Assembly (NCBI GenBank): GCA_913057925.1
Contig: CAJXPG010000003.1
Coordinates: 1 to 64,000 of the forward strand
Length of the DNA: 64,000 nucleotides
Direction of reading: 5' to 3'
From: an uncultured Colwellia sp.
GTDB taxonomy: Bacteria > Pseudomonadota > Gammaproteobacteria > Enterobacterales > Alteromonadaceae
Below the pieces are notes generated by a model. The model worked only from the letters and a program-made list of their open reading frames with translations. It made no database searches and was not told where the DNA came from. Both the position numbers and the translations under genes were made by a program. This document shows, piece after piece, positions 1 to 6,621 of this stretch. How positions within the stretch are numbered: position 1 is the first letter of the stretch; every line of letters begins with the position of its first letter.

Positions 1-235
1 GTATAAGAGACAGACCATCGACCCAATAAGAAACAATCATCGATACTTCTGGAATAATTAACACTCTTCCACGAAATATGTCTCTTTTAACCCCCATTAG
101 CGGGTGATCTAGTAAGCTCTCAACTTTAGTCTCAATAATTTGATCAGTTTTTTCTGCGGCACTAGGGTTAAAATCAAAAAGAAACTCAAAGATTTTCTCA
201 CGATCATTTAGTGACTCTTCTTCCCAAAAAATCAT
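1..235 (-). CDS. RelE/ParE-family toxin (partial, C-terminus outside window)
   Basis: The first 78 residues are visible and begin MIFWEEESLNDREKIFEFLF. The pattern fits the RelE/ParE toxin fold: an N-terminal helical hairpin with a NPSAAEK motif, then a LLDHPLMG segment and the beta strands RGRVLIIPEVSMIVSYWV. Members poison translation or DNA gyrase and are neutralised by a cognate antitoxin. The start codon overlaps the stop of the antitoxin gene (ATGA), so the two are translationally coupled. As a stable, self-promoted pair lying opposite to the other cassettes, it is typical of toxin-antitoxin cassettes in chromosomal integrons. The target cannot be told from sequence. Confidence 0.75.
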   Translation of the reverse strand, partial: MIFWEEESLNDREKIFEFLFDFNPSAAEKTDQIIETKVESLLDHPLMGVKRDIFRGRVLIIPEVSMIVSYWVDGLSLI

Positions 236-516
236 GATTTATCTCTATTGCGAATTTTCTGTTTTCTTGCTTCCATCAAAGCTTTCGCATCATCATGTAC
301 AATAAAATTAGCTTTACCGTCATCAAACTTATCAAATGCGGCATTTATTTGTTCTGTTAGCCATACATTATGGCTCATAGTTTTACGTTGTTCTTCAGCT
401 AAGCTTTCAGCAAGTTCTCTACATGCGTCACTTAAAGTTCTACCTTGGCTTTCAGCCATTAGCTGCGCTAAACGCTTAGTTTCTTCATCAATTCTAAATT
501 GAATTCGAGTATCCAT
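232..516 (-). CDS. RelB/DinJ-type antitoxin
   Basis: This 94-residue protein starts MDTRIQFRIDEETKRLAQLM, the ribbon-helix-helix DNA-binding pattern of the RelB/DinJ antitoxins, followed by a charged, probably disordered tail that would wrap the toxin. I chose the ATG at 516, because AGGTG lies seven bases before it. An in-frame GTG at 525 overlaps that ribosome binding site. The stop codon overlaps the toxin start. Such antitoxins autorepress their own promoter with the toxin as co-repressor; a TTGT-N4-ACAA inverted repeat just upstream is a candidate operator. Confidence 0.75.
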   Translation of the reverse strand: MDTRIQFRIDEETKRLAQLMAESQGRTLSDACRELAESLAEEQRKTMSHNVWLTEQINAAFDKFDDGKANFIVHDDAKALMEARKQKIRNRDKS

Positions 517-538
517 GTAAATCACCTAAAAATTAATG

Positions 539-550
539 TTGTACGCACAA
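539..550 (-). promoter_or_regulatory. Candidate RelB operator, TTGT-N4-ACAA
   Basis: An imperfect 12-bp palindrome (TTGTACGCACAA on the plus strand) lies 22 bases upstream of the antitoxin start. Its arms resemble the TTGT/ACAA arms of the E. coli relBE operator. A single copy is seen, so the assignment is tentative. Confidence 0.4.
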
Positions 551-577
551 ATGTTAGCACCAGGGTTGTGTCAAGGC

Positions 578-678
578 AACTAACAAGTTGCTTAAACGGA
601 CAAAAAACAGTTGGCTTGCCTCACTTCGTTCGTTATTGTAGCCAAACTATTTTTTTGCCTCGTATTGAGGCGTTAGTG
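578..678 (+). repeat. attC recombination site 1
   Basis: The left core AACTAAC (578-584) and right core GTTAGTG (672-678) are complementary at six of seven positions. The inner arms around GCTTAA and TTGAGGC pair imperfectly, and the TTGGC and GCCAA blocks make a second stem. This is the folded-strand attC layout used by integron integrases. The 26-bp block at 592-617 is repeated exactly in site 2. Confidence 0.75.
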
Positions 679-685
679 AGTCAAT

Positions 686-985
686 ATGGAAGTTGCTGAA
701 AGTTCAAGAATTCCCCGAAGAGCATTTGTTATCCTAACATTACAATTAGTCGCTTGGGTTTTAATCTCAATTTCATTCTTCGAGGATTACAGCACAGGAA
801 ATGATGCGGCTGGAGCTGGAATGGCTCGTGGATTTGCTGTTTTTTTTGTTGTTGTTCCATGTATGACTTTTATATTTTTTACTACTTTTTACTTTTTAAA
901 ACAGAAGTTACCAACATGGTTTAGGTTTGTCTCTACATTTAACTACATATGCTTATTTATAACCTTTGCTGCGATAAACTGGTAA
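686..985 (+). CDS. Small integron-cassette membrane protein
   Basis: This 99-residue protein has three probable membrane segments, at about residues 13-33, 48-70 and 80-97, separated by short charged loops. The first loop is acidic and glycine-rich. I do not recognise a family. The gene begins eight bases after the right core of attC 1 and ends seven bases before the left core of attC 2, so it fills a cassette exactly. There is no obvious ribosome binding site beyond the attC sequence (TGAGTCAAT before the ATG). Many cassette genes are unknown small proteins of this kind. Confidence 0.6.
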   Translation: MEVAESSRIPRRAFVILTLQLVAWVLISISFFEDYSTGNDAAGAGMARGFAVFFVVVPCMTFIFFTTFYFLKQKLPTWFRFVSTFNYICLFITFAAINW

Positions 986-991
986 TAAACT

Positions 992-1093
992 CACTAACAA
1001 GGCAATTAAACGGACAAAAAACAGTTGGCTTTTTTCTCATTCGTCGCTTATTTTAACCAACGATTTTATTGCCTTTTAATGTGGGCGTTATAC
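992..1093 (+). repeat. attC recombination site 2
   Basis: The left core CACTAAC (992-998) is the exact complement of the GTTAGTG core of site 1. The right core is GTTATAC (1087-1093). The arms GGCAATTAAA and the ATTGCCTTTTAAT block pair, and TTGGC pairs with GCCAA-like sequence. It shares an identical 26-bp block (1006-1031) with site 1. Confidence 0.75.
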
Positions 1094-1113
1094 ACGCTAA
1101 GGATTGTTACCTC

Positions 1114-1572
1114 ATGAATTGTATTTTTTGCGATATAGTTTCAGGGAAATCACCTTGCCATAGAGTTTGGGAAGACGCTGAGCATTTAGCCTTTTTATCA
1201 ATATTCCCTAACACCAAAGGCTTTACTGTTGTGATTCCAAAACAGCATTATTCTAGTTATGCGTTTGAACAAGAAGACGAAGTATTGTCAAAATTAACGT
1301 TAGCTACAAAGAAGGTTGCACTTCTTCTAGATAAAGCACTCGATGGCGTAGCACGCACAGGGATGTTTTATGAAGGCTATGGAGTGGATCATTTGCATAG
1401 TAAATTGTTTCCGATGCATGGAACTGGTGAACAAGCTGACTTTCAGCTAATTGAGTCTAAAGTTGATAAGTTTTACGAAAACTATGAAGGGCATTTGTCA
1501 TCTCACGATTATAAACGCGCTGATGATGATCAATTAGCACGACTTGCTGCTTATGTGCAGTCGTGCGAATAA
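1114..1572 (+). CDS. HIT-family protein (integron cassette)
   Basis: This 152-residue protein begins MNCIFCDIVSG, with the CxxC-like start common in histidine-triad proteins, and carries the motif HLHSKLFPMH near residue 100. HIT proteins are nucleotide hydrolases or transferases acting on AMP-linked substrates. The third motif histidine is replaced by lysine, as in many bacterial HIT cassettes; the central, nucleophilic histidine is present. I start at 1114 (AAGGA ten bases upstream), because the longer reading frame from 1069 runs into attC 2. Its stop codon overlaps the left core of attC 3, which ties it to a cassette. Confidence 0.8.
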   Translation: MNCIFCDIVSGKSPCHRVWEDAEHLAFLSIFPNTKGFTVVIPKQHYSSYAFEQEDEVLSKLTLATKKVALLLDKALDGVARTGMFYEGYGVDHLHSKLFPMHGTGEQADFQLIESKVDKFYENYEGHLSSHDYKRADDDQLARLAAYVQSCE

Positions 1573-1658
1573 CAAGCTGCTTAGAGGGACACTTACAGTT
1601 TACTCGCGCGCCGCGTAGTTTAGCAAATTGTACTTAGCCGCTTTGCAAAACGTTCGCT
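1567..1658 (+). repeat. attC-like site 3 (degenerate)
   Basis: The left core GAATAAC (1567-1573) matches six of seven positions of the complement of site 2's right core, followed by an AGCTGCTTAGAGGGAC arm like the GAGGGACTG arm of Vibrio repeats. The right end (about GTTCGCT, 1652-1658) pairs poorly, so either this site is decayed or my right boundary is off. Confidence 0.5.
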
Positions 1659-1677
1659 TTCTTTCAAGGACAGGTGT

Positions 1678-2496
1678 ATGTTTCAAAAGTTTTTAGTTTC
1701 TATTTGCCTTTGTATTTTTTGCTTTTCTGTTTCAGCTGAATCAATAATAGTGAATCAAGCCGAATTGGCATACGAAATTAAAGGTGATGGAGAAAACATC
1801 ATATTTTTTGAAGCTGGTGCTATTTCAGGGATGTCAGGTTGGGATTCAATCTGGGGTAACCTTCCCCCAAATACCACTGCGGTAAGATATTCGAGAAGAG
1901 GCGAAGGGAAGTCCTCTTCTTGTGTTGGTGACTTAACATCAAGTGATTATGTTAGGGACGCTGAAGAGTTAATTACCTTACTCAAAATTAACAAACCCAT
2001 CATTTATGTTTCTCATTCATATGGAGGGAAAATTGCGAGGGAGTTCGCAGCTAAAAATCCAGATAAGATTTCAGCTTTGTTGTTTGTCGATCCTAGTAAC
2101 CCAAGAGATGTTGAAATTATCGAAAAACTAGATCCTATAAATGGAAAGGAATCTAATGAGAAGATGAAACAAACTGATATAAAAATGGGAGAGGAAAATA
2201 ACTGGTGCTTAATAAATGACATTTGGGATAAAAAGCCTTCCTTAGGTTACGGTGATATTAAAAACATTCCTGTAACACTGATTGCTGGAGTGAAAAAATT
2301 TAAAAATCCAGAGCGCCTTTTTGACACAGATAAAGCACGTGAACTATGGGGTGAATTTCAATCAGAGTGGGTGCTTAAATTTCCAAAAGGAAAAGCGGTT
2401 ATGGCTAATAAAAGTGGTCACTTTGTTCAAAATGATGAACCAGAATTGGTTATTACTGAATTAGAGAAGTTAATAATAAGAGTAAACGAAAACTAG
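1678..2496 (+). CDS. Secreted alpha/beta-hydrolase (integron cassette)
   Basis: This 272-residue protein has a signal peptide (about residues 1-20, ending VSA-E) and an alpha/beta-hydrolase fold. The nucleophile elbow is SHSYGG at about residue 112, with Ser in place of the usual first Gly. A candidate acid is in LLFVDPSNP, and the catalytic His is in NKSGHFVQNDEPEL near the C-terminus. The arrangement fits small-molecule esterases or haloperoxidase-like hydrolases; the substrate is unknown. AAGGACAGG lies before the ATG. The gene follows attC-like site 3 and its stop lies at the start of a partial attC, so it is the last cassette of the array. Confidence 0.8.
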   Translation: MFQKFLVSICLCIFCFSVSAESIIVNQAELAYEIKGDGENIIFFEAGAISGMSGWDSIWGNLPPNTTAVRYSRRGEGKSSSCVGDLTSSDYVRDAEELITLLKINKPIIYVSHSYGGKIAREFAAKNPDKISALLFVDPSNPRDVEIIEKLDPINGKESNEKMKQTDIKMGEENNWCLINDIWDKKPSLGYGDIKNIPVTLIAGVKKFKNPERLFDTDKARELWGEFQSEWVLKFPKGKAVMANKSGHFVQNDEPELVITELEKLIIRVNEN

Positions 2497-2522
2497 TAAG
2501 CGCATTAAGACGGGACTGCTAA
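2493..2522 (+). repeat. Partial attC (left arm only)
   Basis: CTAGTAAGCGCATTAAGACGGGACTG resembles the left arm of Vibrio-type attC sites (TAACAA.CGC..AAGAGGGACTG) but no right half follows. The sequence passes straight into a truncated gene on the other strand. It marks the broken right edge of the array. Confidence 0.5.
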
Positions 2523-2747
2523 TTTTACATAACCAATATTAAGAAATCTGGTTGTCTCATTTTCAATGATTGCAGCAACAACAACCCCAACGCCGAGTTT
2601 CTCAATATTAATTTTATGATTGATAATGTGCTTAAGGGCTACAACATCACTTGATGCTTGGCTAGCAGCAGAGCAAAAGATAATAAATAGTGTGATTAGT
2701 ACAGTGGCCAGTGCGGACGTTGATTTCTTTTTAGTTGGAGTATTCAT
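2505..2747 (-). pseudogene. 5' fragment of a beta-lactamase-family serine hydrolase
   Basis: The frame encodes 80 residues: a signal peptide (to about residue 33, SQA-S), then a segment ending IENETTRFLNIGYVK. This looks like the N-terminal start of class C beta-lactamase/CubicO proteins, where a Gly-rich strand precedes the catalytic SxxK by about 50 residues. Homology stops there. The last residues LAVPS come from the partial attC sequence, so the catalytic domain is missing. AAGGA before the ATG at 2747 supports this start over the one at 2771. I infer that the integron end or a deletion truncated the gene. An intact relative of the same fold lies at 14331-15521. Confidence 0.6.
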
Positions 2748-2864
2748 GTTGCAATTTCCTTTAGGTAGCACTTAGCTACAGCAAACTTTTTTAAGCTTGC
2801 TGGCTCTAAGTTCAAATTTCAATAATAGTGTGTTTCTAGGGTAGGGGGTTAGCTGTTTATCAAT

Positions 2865-3464
2865 CTAGCTCAGTTCGGCTAAGCGCTGTTCAATTTTTTT
2901 AAGTAGTGGGCCAAACTTCTTTCTTGCCGCACGTTTATTGAGTAAGTATATGCCCACGATAAGTAGTACTAAACAACCATAATAAATGGTTAAGTGTTGA
3001 TTGAGTTGTGGCAATCCAGTTTCGGTTACTGTACTACCCAAGGTTATCAGTACGATTGCCGTTGTTAACGGCGCTATGTACCACCAGACAATGGTTTCTA
3101 ATAATTGCTTTTGTTGTGCTATTTTTTGTTTTTCACTCAGTAAGAAATCTTTTAAGCCGGTATTTTTTTGTGGCTTGATTTTTTTAGCACTGATTAATTT
3201 ATAAGGAATAAAGCAACACGAGACTATCGCGATAACTAAACCTATGGTTTGCATAGCACTGACACTGGTAAACAAGCCATAAATCCATACTGGAATTAAC
3301 AATACTGCGATGGCAATTTCTAATAGATCGCGGCGCTTTATTTCTTTATCTATCTTGGTTGTTTCTTTCTCTAACATAGCTATAACCTCACTAAGGTTTT
3401 CAGGTGTGGTAGAAGAGCTTATATTTTGTTGCCAGTCTTGTTTTAAATCATCGAGCTTCATCAT
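2865..3464 (-). CDS. Membrane protein paired with ECF sigma factor
   Basis: This 199-residue protein has a soluble N-terminal part (about 1-45, starting MMKLDDLKQDWQQ) and two pairs of membrane helices, at about 46-87 and 122-170. A charged C-terminal stretch follows. It starts at the stop codon of the sigma-factor gene (TAATG overlap), so the two are co-translated. Such partners are often anti-sigma factors, but I see no HxxxCxxC zinc motif. The N-terminal cytoplasmic segment resembles those of many small sigma-linked membrane proteins in Alteromonadales. A role as anti-sigma factor is inference from position alone. Confidence 0.7.
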   Translation of the reverse strand: MMKLDDLKQDWQQNISSSTTPENLSEVIAMLEKETTKIDKEIKRRDLLEIAIAVLLIPVWIYGLFTSVSAMQTIGLVIAIVSCCFIPYKLISAKKIKPQKNTGLKDFLLSEKQKIAQQKQLLETIVWWYIAPLTTAIVLITLGSTVTETGLPQLNQHLTIYYGCLVLLIVGIYLLNKRAARKKFGPLLKKIEQRLAELS

Positions 3465-3940
3465 TACTCTCCTATAAATTGGGTTTCAAATTCATTTTTT
3501 ATGCGTTTTATTCTTGATCTAACGGCATTAGCGCTAATACCTGCGACCTCGGCACTGTCCTCTGAAGAGAGACCGTCAAGGTACATCATTAAAATACTAG
3601 CGTCGGTATCGTTTAAGCTGTTCATAAAAGAATTCAAGATATCTGCCTGACAGTTCTCCTGTGCTGGTTGGCTTTGTGTTAATACTTTATGCAAAGCAGA
3701 CTGTTTTATTTCTTTGTGCTTAATTGAGCTACGTACAAAAGTGCATGCAGTATTAAGCGCCACTTTATAAACCCAAGTCTCGCGTTGAGCTTGCCCGTCA
3801 AAAGAGTCAAAACTGCGCCAAAGTTGCAACAATATCTCCTGATACATGTCATCAAATTCACCTGAGTGACAATAACGAGACGCAATGTAGCGAATGCGTC
3901 CTTGGTTATTTATAATCACTTGTTCAAATTCTTTATGCAT
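3464..3940 (-). CDS. ECF-type RNA polymerase sigma factor
   Basis: This 158-residue protein has the two-domain layout of sigma-70 ECF factors. Region 2 is at about residues 7-75, with DDMYQEILLQLWRSFDSFDG and a WVYKVALNTA segment. Region 4 is at about 105-152, with a helix-turn-helix in GLSSEDSAEVAGISANAVRSRIKR. These proteins direct polymerase to a small stress or envelope regulon. It overlaps the following membrane-protein gene by one base, the usual arrangement of an ECF factor with its regulator. The target promoters are not visible in the window. Confidence 0.9.
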   Translation of the reverse strand: MHKEFEQVIINNQGRIRYIASRYCHSGEFDDMYQEILLQLWRSFDSFDGQAQRETWVYKVALNTACTFVRSSIKHKEIKQSALHKVLTQSQPAQENCQADILNSFMNSLNDTDASILMMYLDGLSSEDSAEVAGISANAVRSRIKRIKNEFETQFIGE

Positions 3941-4151
3941 ATCGCTTTTATGTACCGCTGATGTGTTAGATATTTAGTTAGTCGATGAGAAAAGCACATT
4001 GTGTCACGGCTTTGTAAATAAAAGTTGTTTTTTGTTCGCGCAACCCACAGTTTACTGTGATCTTTCGATCGTTACTTATTGATATTTAAGTTGTTAACTT
4101 TATTTTATGTTATTTGAAAATAACCACCAATTGTATTGCATGCTTGCAACA

Positions 4152-4167
4152 AACCACTCGGTCGGTT
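4152..4167. promoter_or_regulatory. TetR operator, degenerate copy
   Basis: AACCACTCGGTCGGTT lies 37 bases before the TetR gene. The right half GGTCGGTT matches the palindromes at 4919 and 4956 while the left half is degraded. This fits autoregulation. Confidence 0.6.
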
Positions 4168-4203
4168 ATTATTTTAAGGGAAGTAATTAATTGAGAAGTA
4201 ACC

Positions 4204-4806
4204 ATGAGTGATGCAGAGCAAACCCGCCATAATATACTGACTGTGGCAGCGGATGAAATTCATCAGCACGGCTTTAAGGCGACTAGCTTGTCGGTTATTC
4301 TCAATCGCTGCGAAATCTCAAAAGGCGCACTTTACCACCACTTCACCAGTAAGCTCGAGTTGGGTTATGCGGTATTTGAAGAAATCTATACACCGATGTT
4401 TCTTGATGTATGGCAATCAGCTTTATCAGGCGATGATCCTATAGAGGGGCTTTGCAGTTTCTTTACTAGCATGACTGAACAAATGGCATGTAGTGAAGTG
4501 GTTTGTGGTTGTCCTTTGAATAATCTGTGTGAAGAAATGGCCAATGCCGATGAAGGTTTTCGATTACGTATTTTATCCATGCAAGAGCAGTTAAATCAGC
4601 TGATTGTTGACTCGCTCTCTAGAGTTGAAAGCGATTTACGCAGTGATTTGTCATACAGCCAAGTTGGTTATTTTATTGTGGCGACATTAAATGGCGCGAC
4701 CAGTTTAAGTAAAAGCTCACGTAATAAAGTGCTGTTTGAGCAAGTTATTAATGAGTTATGTTGTTATATTCGAGCATTAAAGAATAACTCAACAGCAGTT
4801 AAATAA
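4204..4806 (+). CDS. TetR/AcrR-family transcriptional regulator
   Basis: This 200-residue protein has the N-terminal TetR helix-turn-helix at about residues 8-55 (TRHNILTVAADEIHQHGFKA, then ISKGALYHHFTSKLELGYAV). A helical ligand-binding domain of ordinary length follows, with several cysteines around residues 95-110. TetR proteins are repressors released by a small ligand. Operator-like palindromes of the ACCGACCGGTCGGT type lie before this gene and twice before the MlaC-like gene downstream, so it probably represses both. The ligand is unknown; a lipid or fatty-acid-related signal would suit the neighbour. Confidence 0.9.
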   Translation: MSDAEQTRHNILTVAADEIHQHGFKATSLSVILNRCEISKGALYHHFTSKLELGYAVFEEIYTPMFLDVWQSALSGDDPIEGLCSFFTSMTEQMACSEVVCGCPLNNLCEEMANADEGFRLRILSMQEQLNQLIVDSLSRVESDLRSDLSYSQVGYFIVATLNGATSLSKSSRNKVLFEQVINELCCYIRALKNNSTAVK

Positions 4807-4918
4807 CTTCCGTTTACCTTTTCTCACTCTTGCTAGCTCAAGATAACCCTTTATATTTCTGTCTTATTCCGGTTTACACTTTGGTAAACATTTTTATTAT
4901 GTAGAATTTATTTCACAA

Positions 4919-4932
4919 ACCGACCGGTCGGT
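4919..4932. promoter_or_regulatory. TetR operator, perfect palindrome
   Basis: ACCGACCGGTCGGT is a perfect 14-bp palindrome, the best of three related sites around the TetR gene. It lies about 100 bases before the MlaC-like start. Confidence 0.75.
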
Positions 4933-4955
4933 GGTATCCTTTCGTCATAATAAGC

Positions 4956-4973
4956 AAACCGCTTGGTCGGTTT
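4956..4973. promoter_or_regulatory. TetR operator, second copy before mlaC-like gene
   Basis: AAACCGCTTGGTCGGTTT is an imperfect copy whose centre lies 39 bp from that of the perfect site, and thus nearly on the same face of the helix after four turns. Two TetR dimers could bind here side by side. Confidence 0.65.
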
Positions 4974-5032
4974 GTTGGTTGACTAAACTATTACACTTAA
5001 CTATTCGCCAAATTTCTTTAAGGATCTTAACC

Positions 5033-5659
5033 ATGCGCTCAATATTAGCAACAAGCCTGTTTGCTTTTGTTTTAATGACTGCCTTATCTAGCAGTGCCGT
5101 TGCTGCAATAACACCAACAGAAAATGCTTCGCCTTATGTGGTACTAAAAACGACAGGGACTAACCTCTTTTCTCGTATATCTGCTAATCAACAAGCCATT
5201 GAAAAATTCCCCCATATTATGCGCGATATTGTTGAAGAAGAATTAATGCCTTCAGTTGATTATCGCTACGCAGCGTATCGCATTTTGGGTAAACATTTGA
5301 AAAAAGTATCTAAAGAGCAGCGAGCTGAGTTTGTTGAGGCGATGCGTCATTATTTAGTGAGAACTTATTCAGTTGCTTTGGCAAAGTATCAGAATCAACA
5401 AGTGCTTTTTGAAGCAGATAAACCAACGAAAAATAAAAGAATTGTTGCGGTTAAAACTCAGATTGTTGAGCAAAATGCGCCAACCATTAATGTTGTTTTT
5501 CAGATGCGTAAAAACAAAAAGACGGGTCAATGGAAAGCATATGACATTGTTGTTGAAGGGATTTCGTTATTAACCACTAAACAAGCAGAGTTAAATAAAA
5601 AAATTGCTAAGCAGGGTATAGATCACGTCACCCTAGAATTAGTGGCACTAGCCAAGTAA
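5033..5659 (+). CDS. MlaC/Ttg2D-like periplasmic phospholipid-binding protein
   Basis: This 208-residue protein has a signal peptide (about residues 1-24, SSSAVAA) and the MlaC-type domain. Typical pieces are FPHIMRDIVEEELMPSVDY, YRILGKHLKKVSKEQRAEFV and WKAYDIVVEGISLL. MlaC carries phospholipids between the outer-membrane and inner-membrane parts of the Mla system. The usual partners (mlaFEDB, mlaA) are not next to it; it stands alone behind TetR operators. I use the ATG at 5033 (AAGGA upstream), since the longer frame from 4931 would start inside an operator. A strong terminator follows. Confidence 0.85.
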   Translation: MRSILATSLFAFVLMTALSSSAVAAITPTENASPYVVLKTTGTNLFSRISANQQAIEKFPHIMRDIVEEELMPSVDYRYAAYRILGKHLKKVSKEQRAEFVEAMRHYLVRTYSVALAKYQNQQVLFEADKPTKNKRIVAVKTQIVEQNAPTINVVFQMRKNKKTGQWKAYDIVVEGISLLTTKQAELNKKIAKQGIDHVTLELVALAK

Positions 5660-5677
5660 CCAAGCAATTTGTCACTT

Positions 5678-5720
<43 letters not shown>

Positions 5721-5743
5721 AGTAGCCCTTGTTATTTCCCTTT

Positions 5744-5793
5744 AGATGATTACTTAAGTACATGCTTTACCATTAAGTAATCATCTTTTTTTA
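5744..5793 (+). terminator. Rho-independent terminator after mlaC-like gene
   Basis: A perfect 14-bp stem (AGATGATTACTTAA and its complement) with a 15-base loop is followed by a run of seven or more T. Confidence 0.85.
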
Positions 5794-5907
5794 ATTTATG
5801 CCTGTTACTTTAATAAATTACTATCCCTTCTTGTTGTAAATAAAATGTAAACTCCTTAAGCTTAATATTCTCTTAAATAAACTGACCTAAAAAGTTCGTA
5901 GTAACAG

Positions 5908-6456
5908 ATGAAATTAACCATAGCATTACTGTCCTTTGCCATACTTTTCGGCTGCTCAGGTGAGGGTAGCTCAGGTGAAGATAAATCTAATCAGTTCGTA
6001 AACGAAAGCACAAACAAGGAGTCTAGGGGGGAGGGGATTTTTGGTAAGAAGGAAGAAAAAAACTATGTGATTTCTTCGCCACTTGAAGGTGTGTTAGTAA
6101 GTGACGGAAAACCACTCGCTAATACTAAAATTATTCGTCGCTTACGCTGGAATGGTAATGAAGAAGGTATTTTTGATGAGTTTGTCACTGATGATAACGG
6201 CTATTTTGATATACCTATTCACGAAGAGTTCTTAGCATTAGGGAAGTTAACTGAGTTTGTTGGCACCATAACCCTATATGTTGACTCAATTAATGACGAT
6301 AATTTTTTTTACCATACCTCAAAGCGAAGTGCAGAAATTTATTCTGATATCAAAGAGCCCTTATTAGAACTTGTCTGTGATATGGCCCAAGAAGAAGCCT
6401 TGGTCGATATCTCCCGAGTTGGGATTTATTCTCGCTGTAAATGGAAAGGGTTGTAG
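5908..6456 (+). CDS. Lipoprotein, first of two tandem paralogues (DUF6795-like)
   Basis: This 182-residue lipoprotein has a lipobox LFGC with the acylated Cys at residue 16 and Ser after it, which predicts outer-membrane sorting. After an unstructured linker comes a beta-sandwich-like domain with SPLEGVLVSDGKPLANTKI and VTDDNGYFDIP, the pattern of transthyretin/carboxypeptidase-regulatory-like modules. From memory this resembles DUF6795; I could not check. The next gene is a clear paralogue and the third is a lipase. Periplasmic lipoproteins beside a lipase are a common form of immunity protein, so self-protection is a possible role. That is inference. Confidence 0.75.
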   Translation: MKLTIALLSFAILFGCSGEGSSGEDKSNQFVNESTNKESRGEGIFGKKEEKNYVISSPLEGVLVSDGKPLANTKIIRRLRWNGNEEGIFDEFVTDDNGYFDIPIHEEFLALGKLTEFVGTITLYVDSINDDNFFYHTSKRSAEIYSDIKEPLLELVCDMAQEEALVDISRVGIYSRCKWKGL

Positions 6457-6621
6457 CGTGATTAAATTCGGTGAGAGTTGTGATTACTCTTTTTATTAGC
6501 TTGAAACTGAATTTATTAACTTTGTAAAATCAATTAACTAATAATTGTAAATAACATGTAAAATGTTTAAGCTTGCTGTTCGCTTATGTAAACTTACCTA
6601 AAAAGTGCGTGGCAGAAAAAC

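Larger units (their letters stand above)
1..2522 (+). mobile_element. Distal end of a chromosomal integron cassette array
   Basis: Four short, mostly unrelated genes are separated by about 100-bp elements with attC architecture: a 7-bp core ending in AAC on the left and GTT-starting core on the right, with imperfect inverted arms between. Two of these elements share an identical 26-bp block (592-617 and 1006-1031). Because each attC lies 3' of a plus-strand gene, the integrase and attI should lie to the left, outside the window, and this is the far, oldest end of the array. No integrase gene is visible. The array stops at a truncated beta-lactamase-family gene. Confidence 0.75.

Noticed and set aside
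1069-1113. Longer start of the HIT protein
   Set aside because: These 45 bases belong to the attC 2 right arm; the family-typical start MNCIFC is at 1114.
1380-1420. HIT motif with Lys in place of the third His as a sign of inactivation
   Set aside because: Many bacterial HIT cassette proteins share HxHxK; the nucleophilic middle His is present.
4931-5032. N-terminal extension of the MlaC-like protein
   Set aside because: It would begin inside a TetR operator and hide the signal peptide; AAGGA and a perfect signal peptide support 5033.
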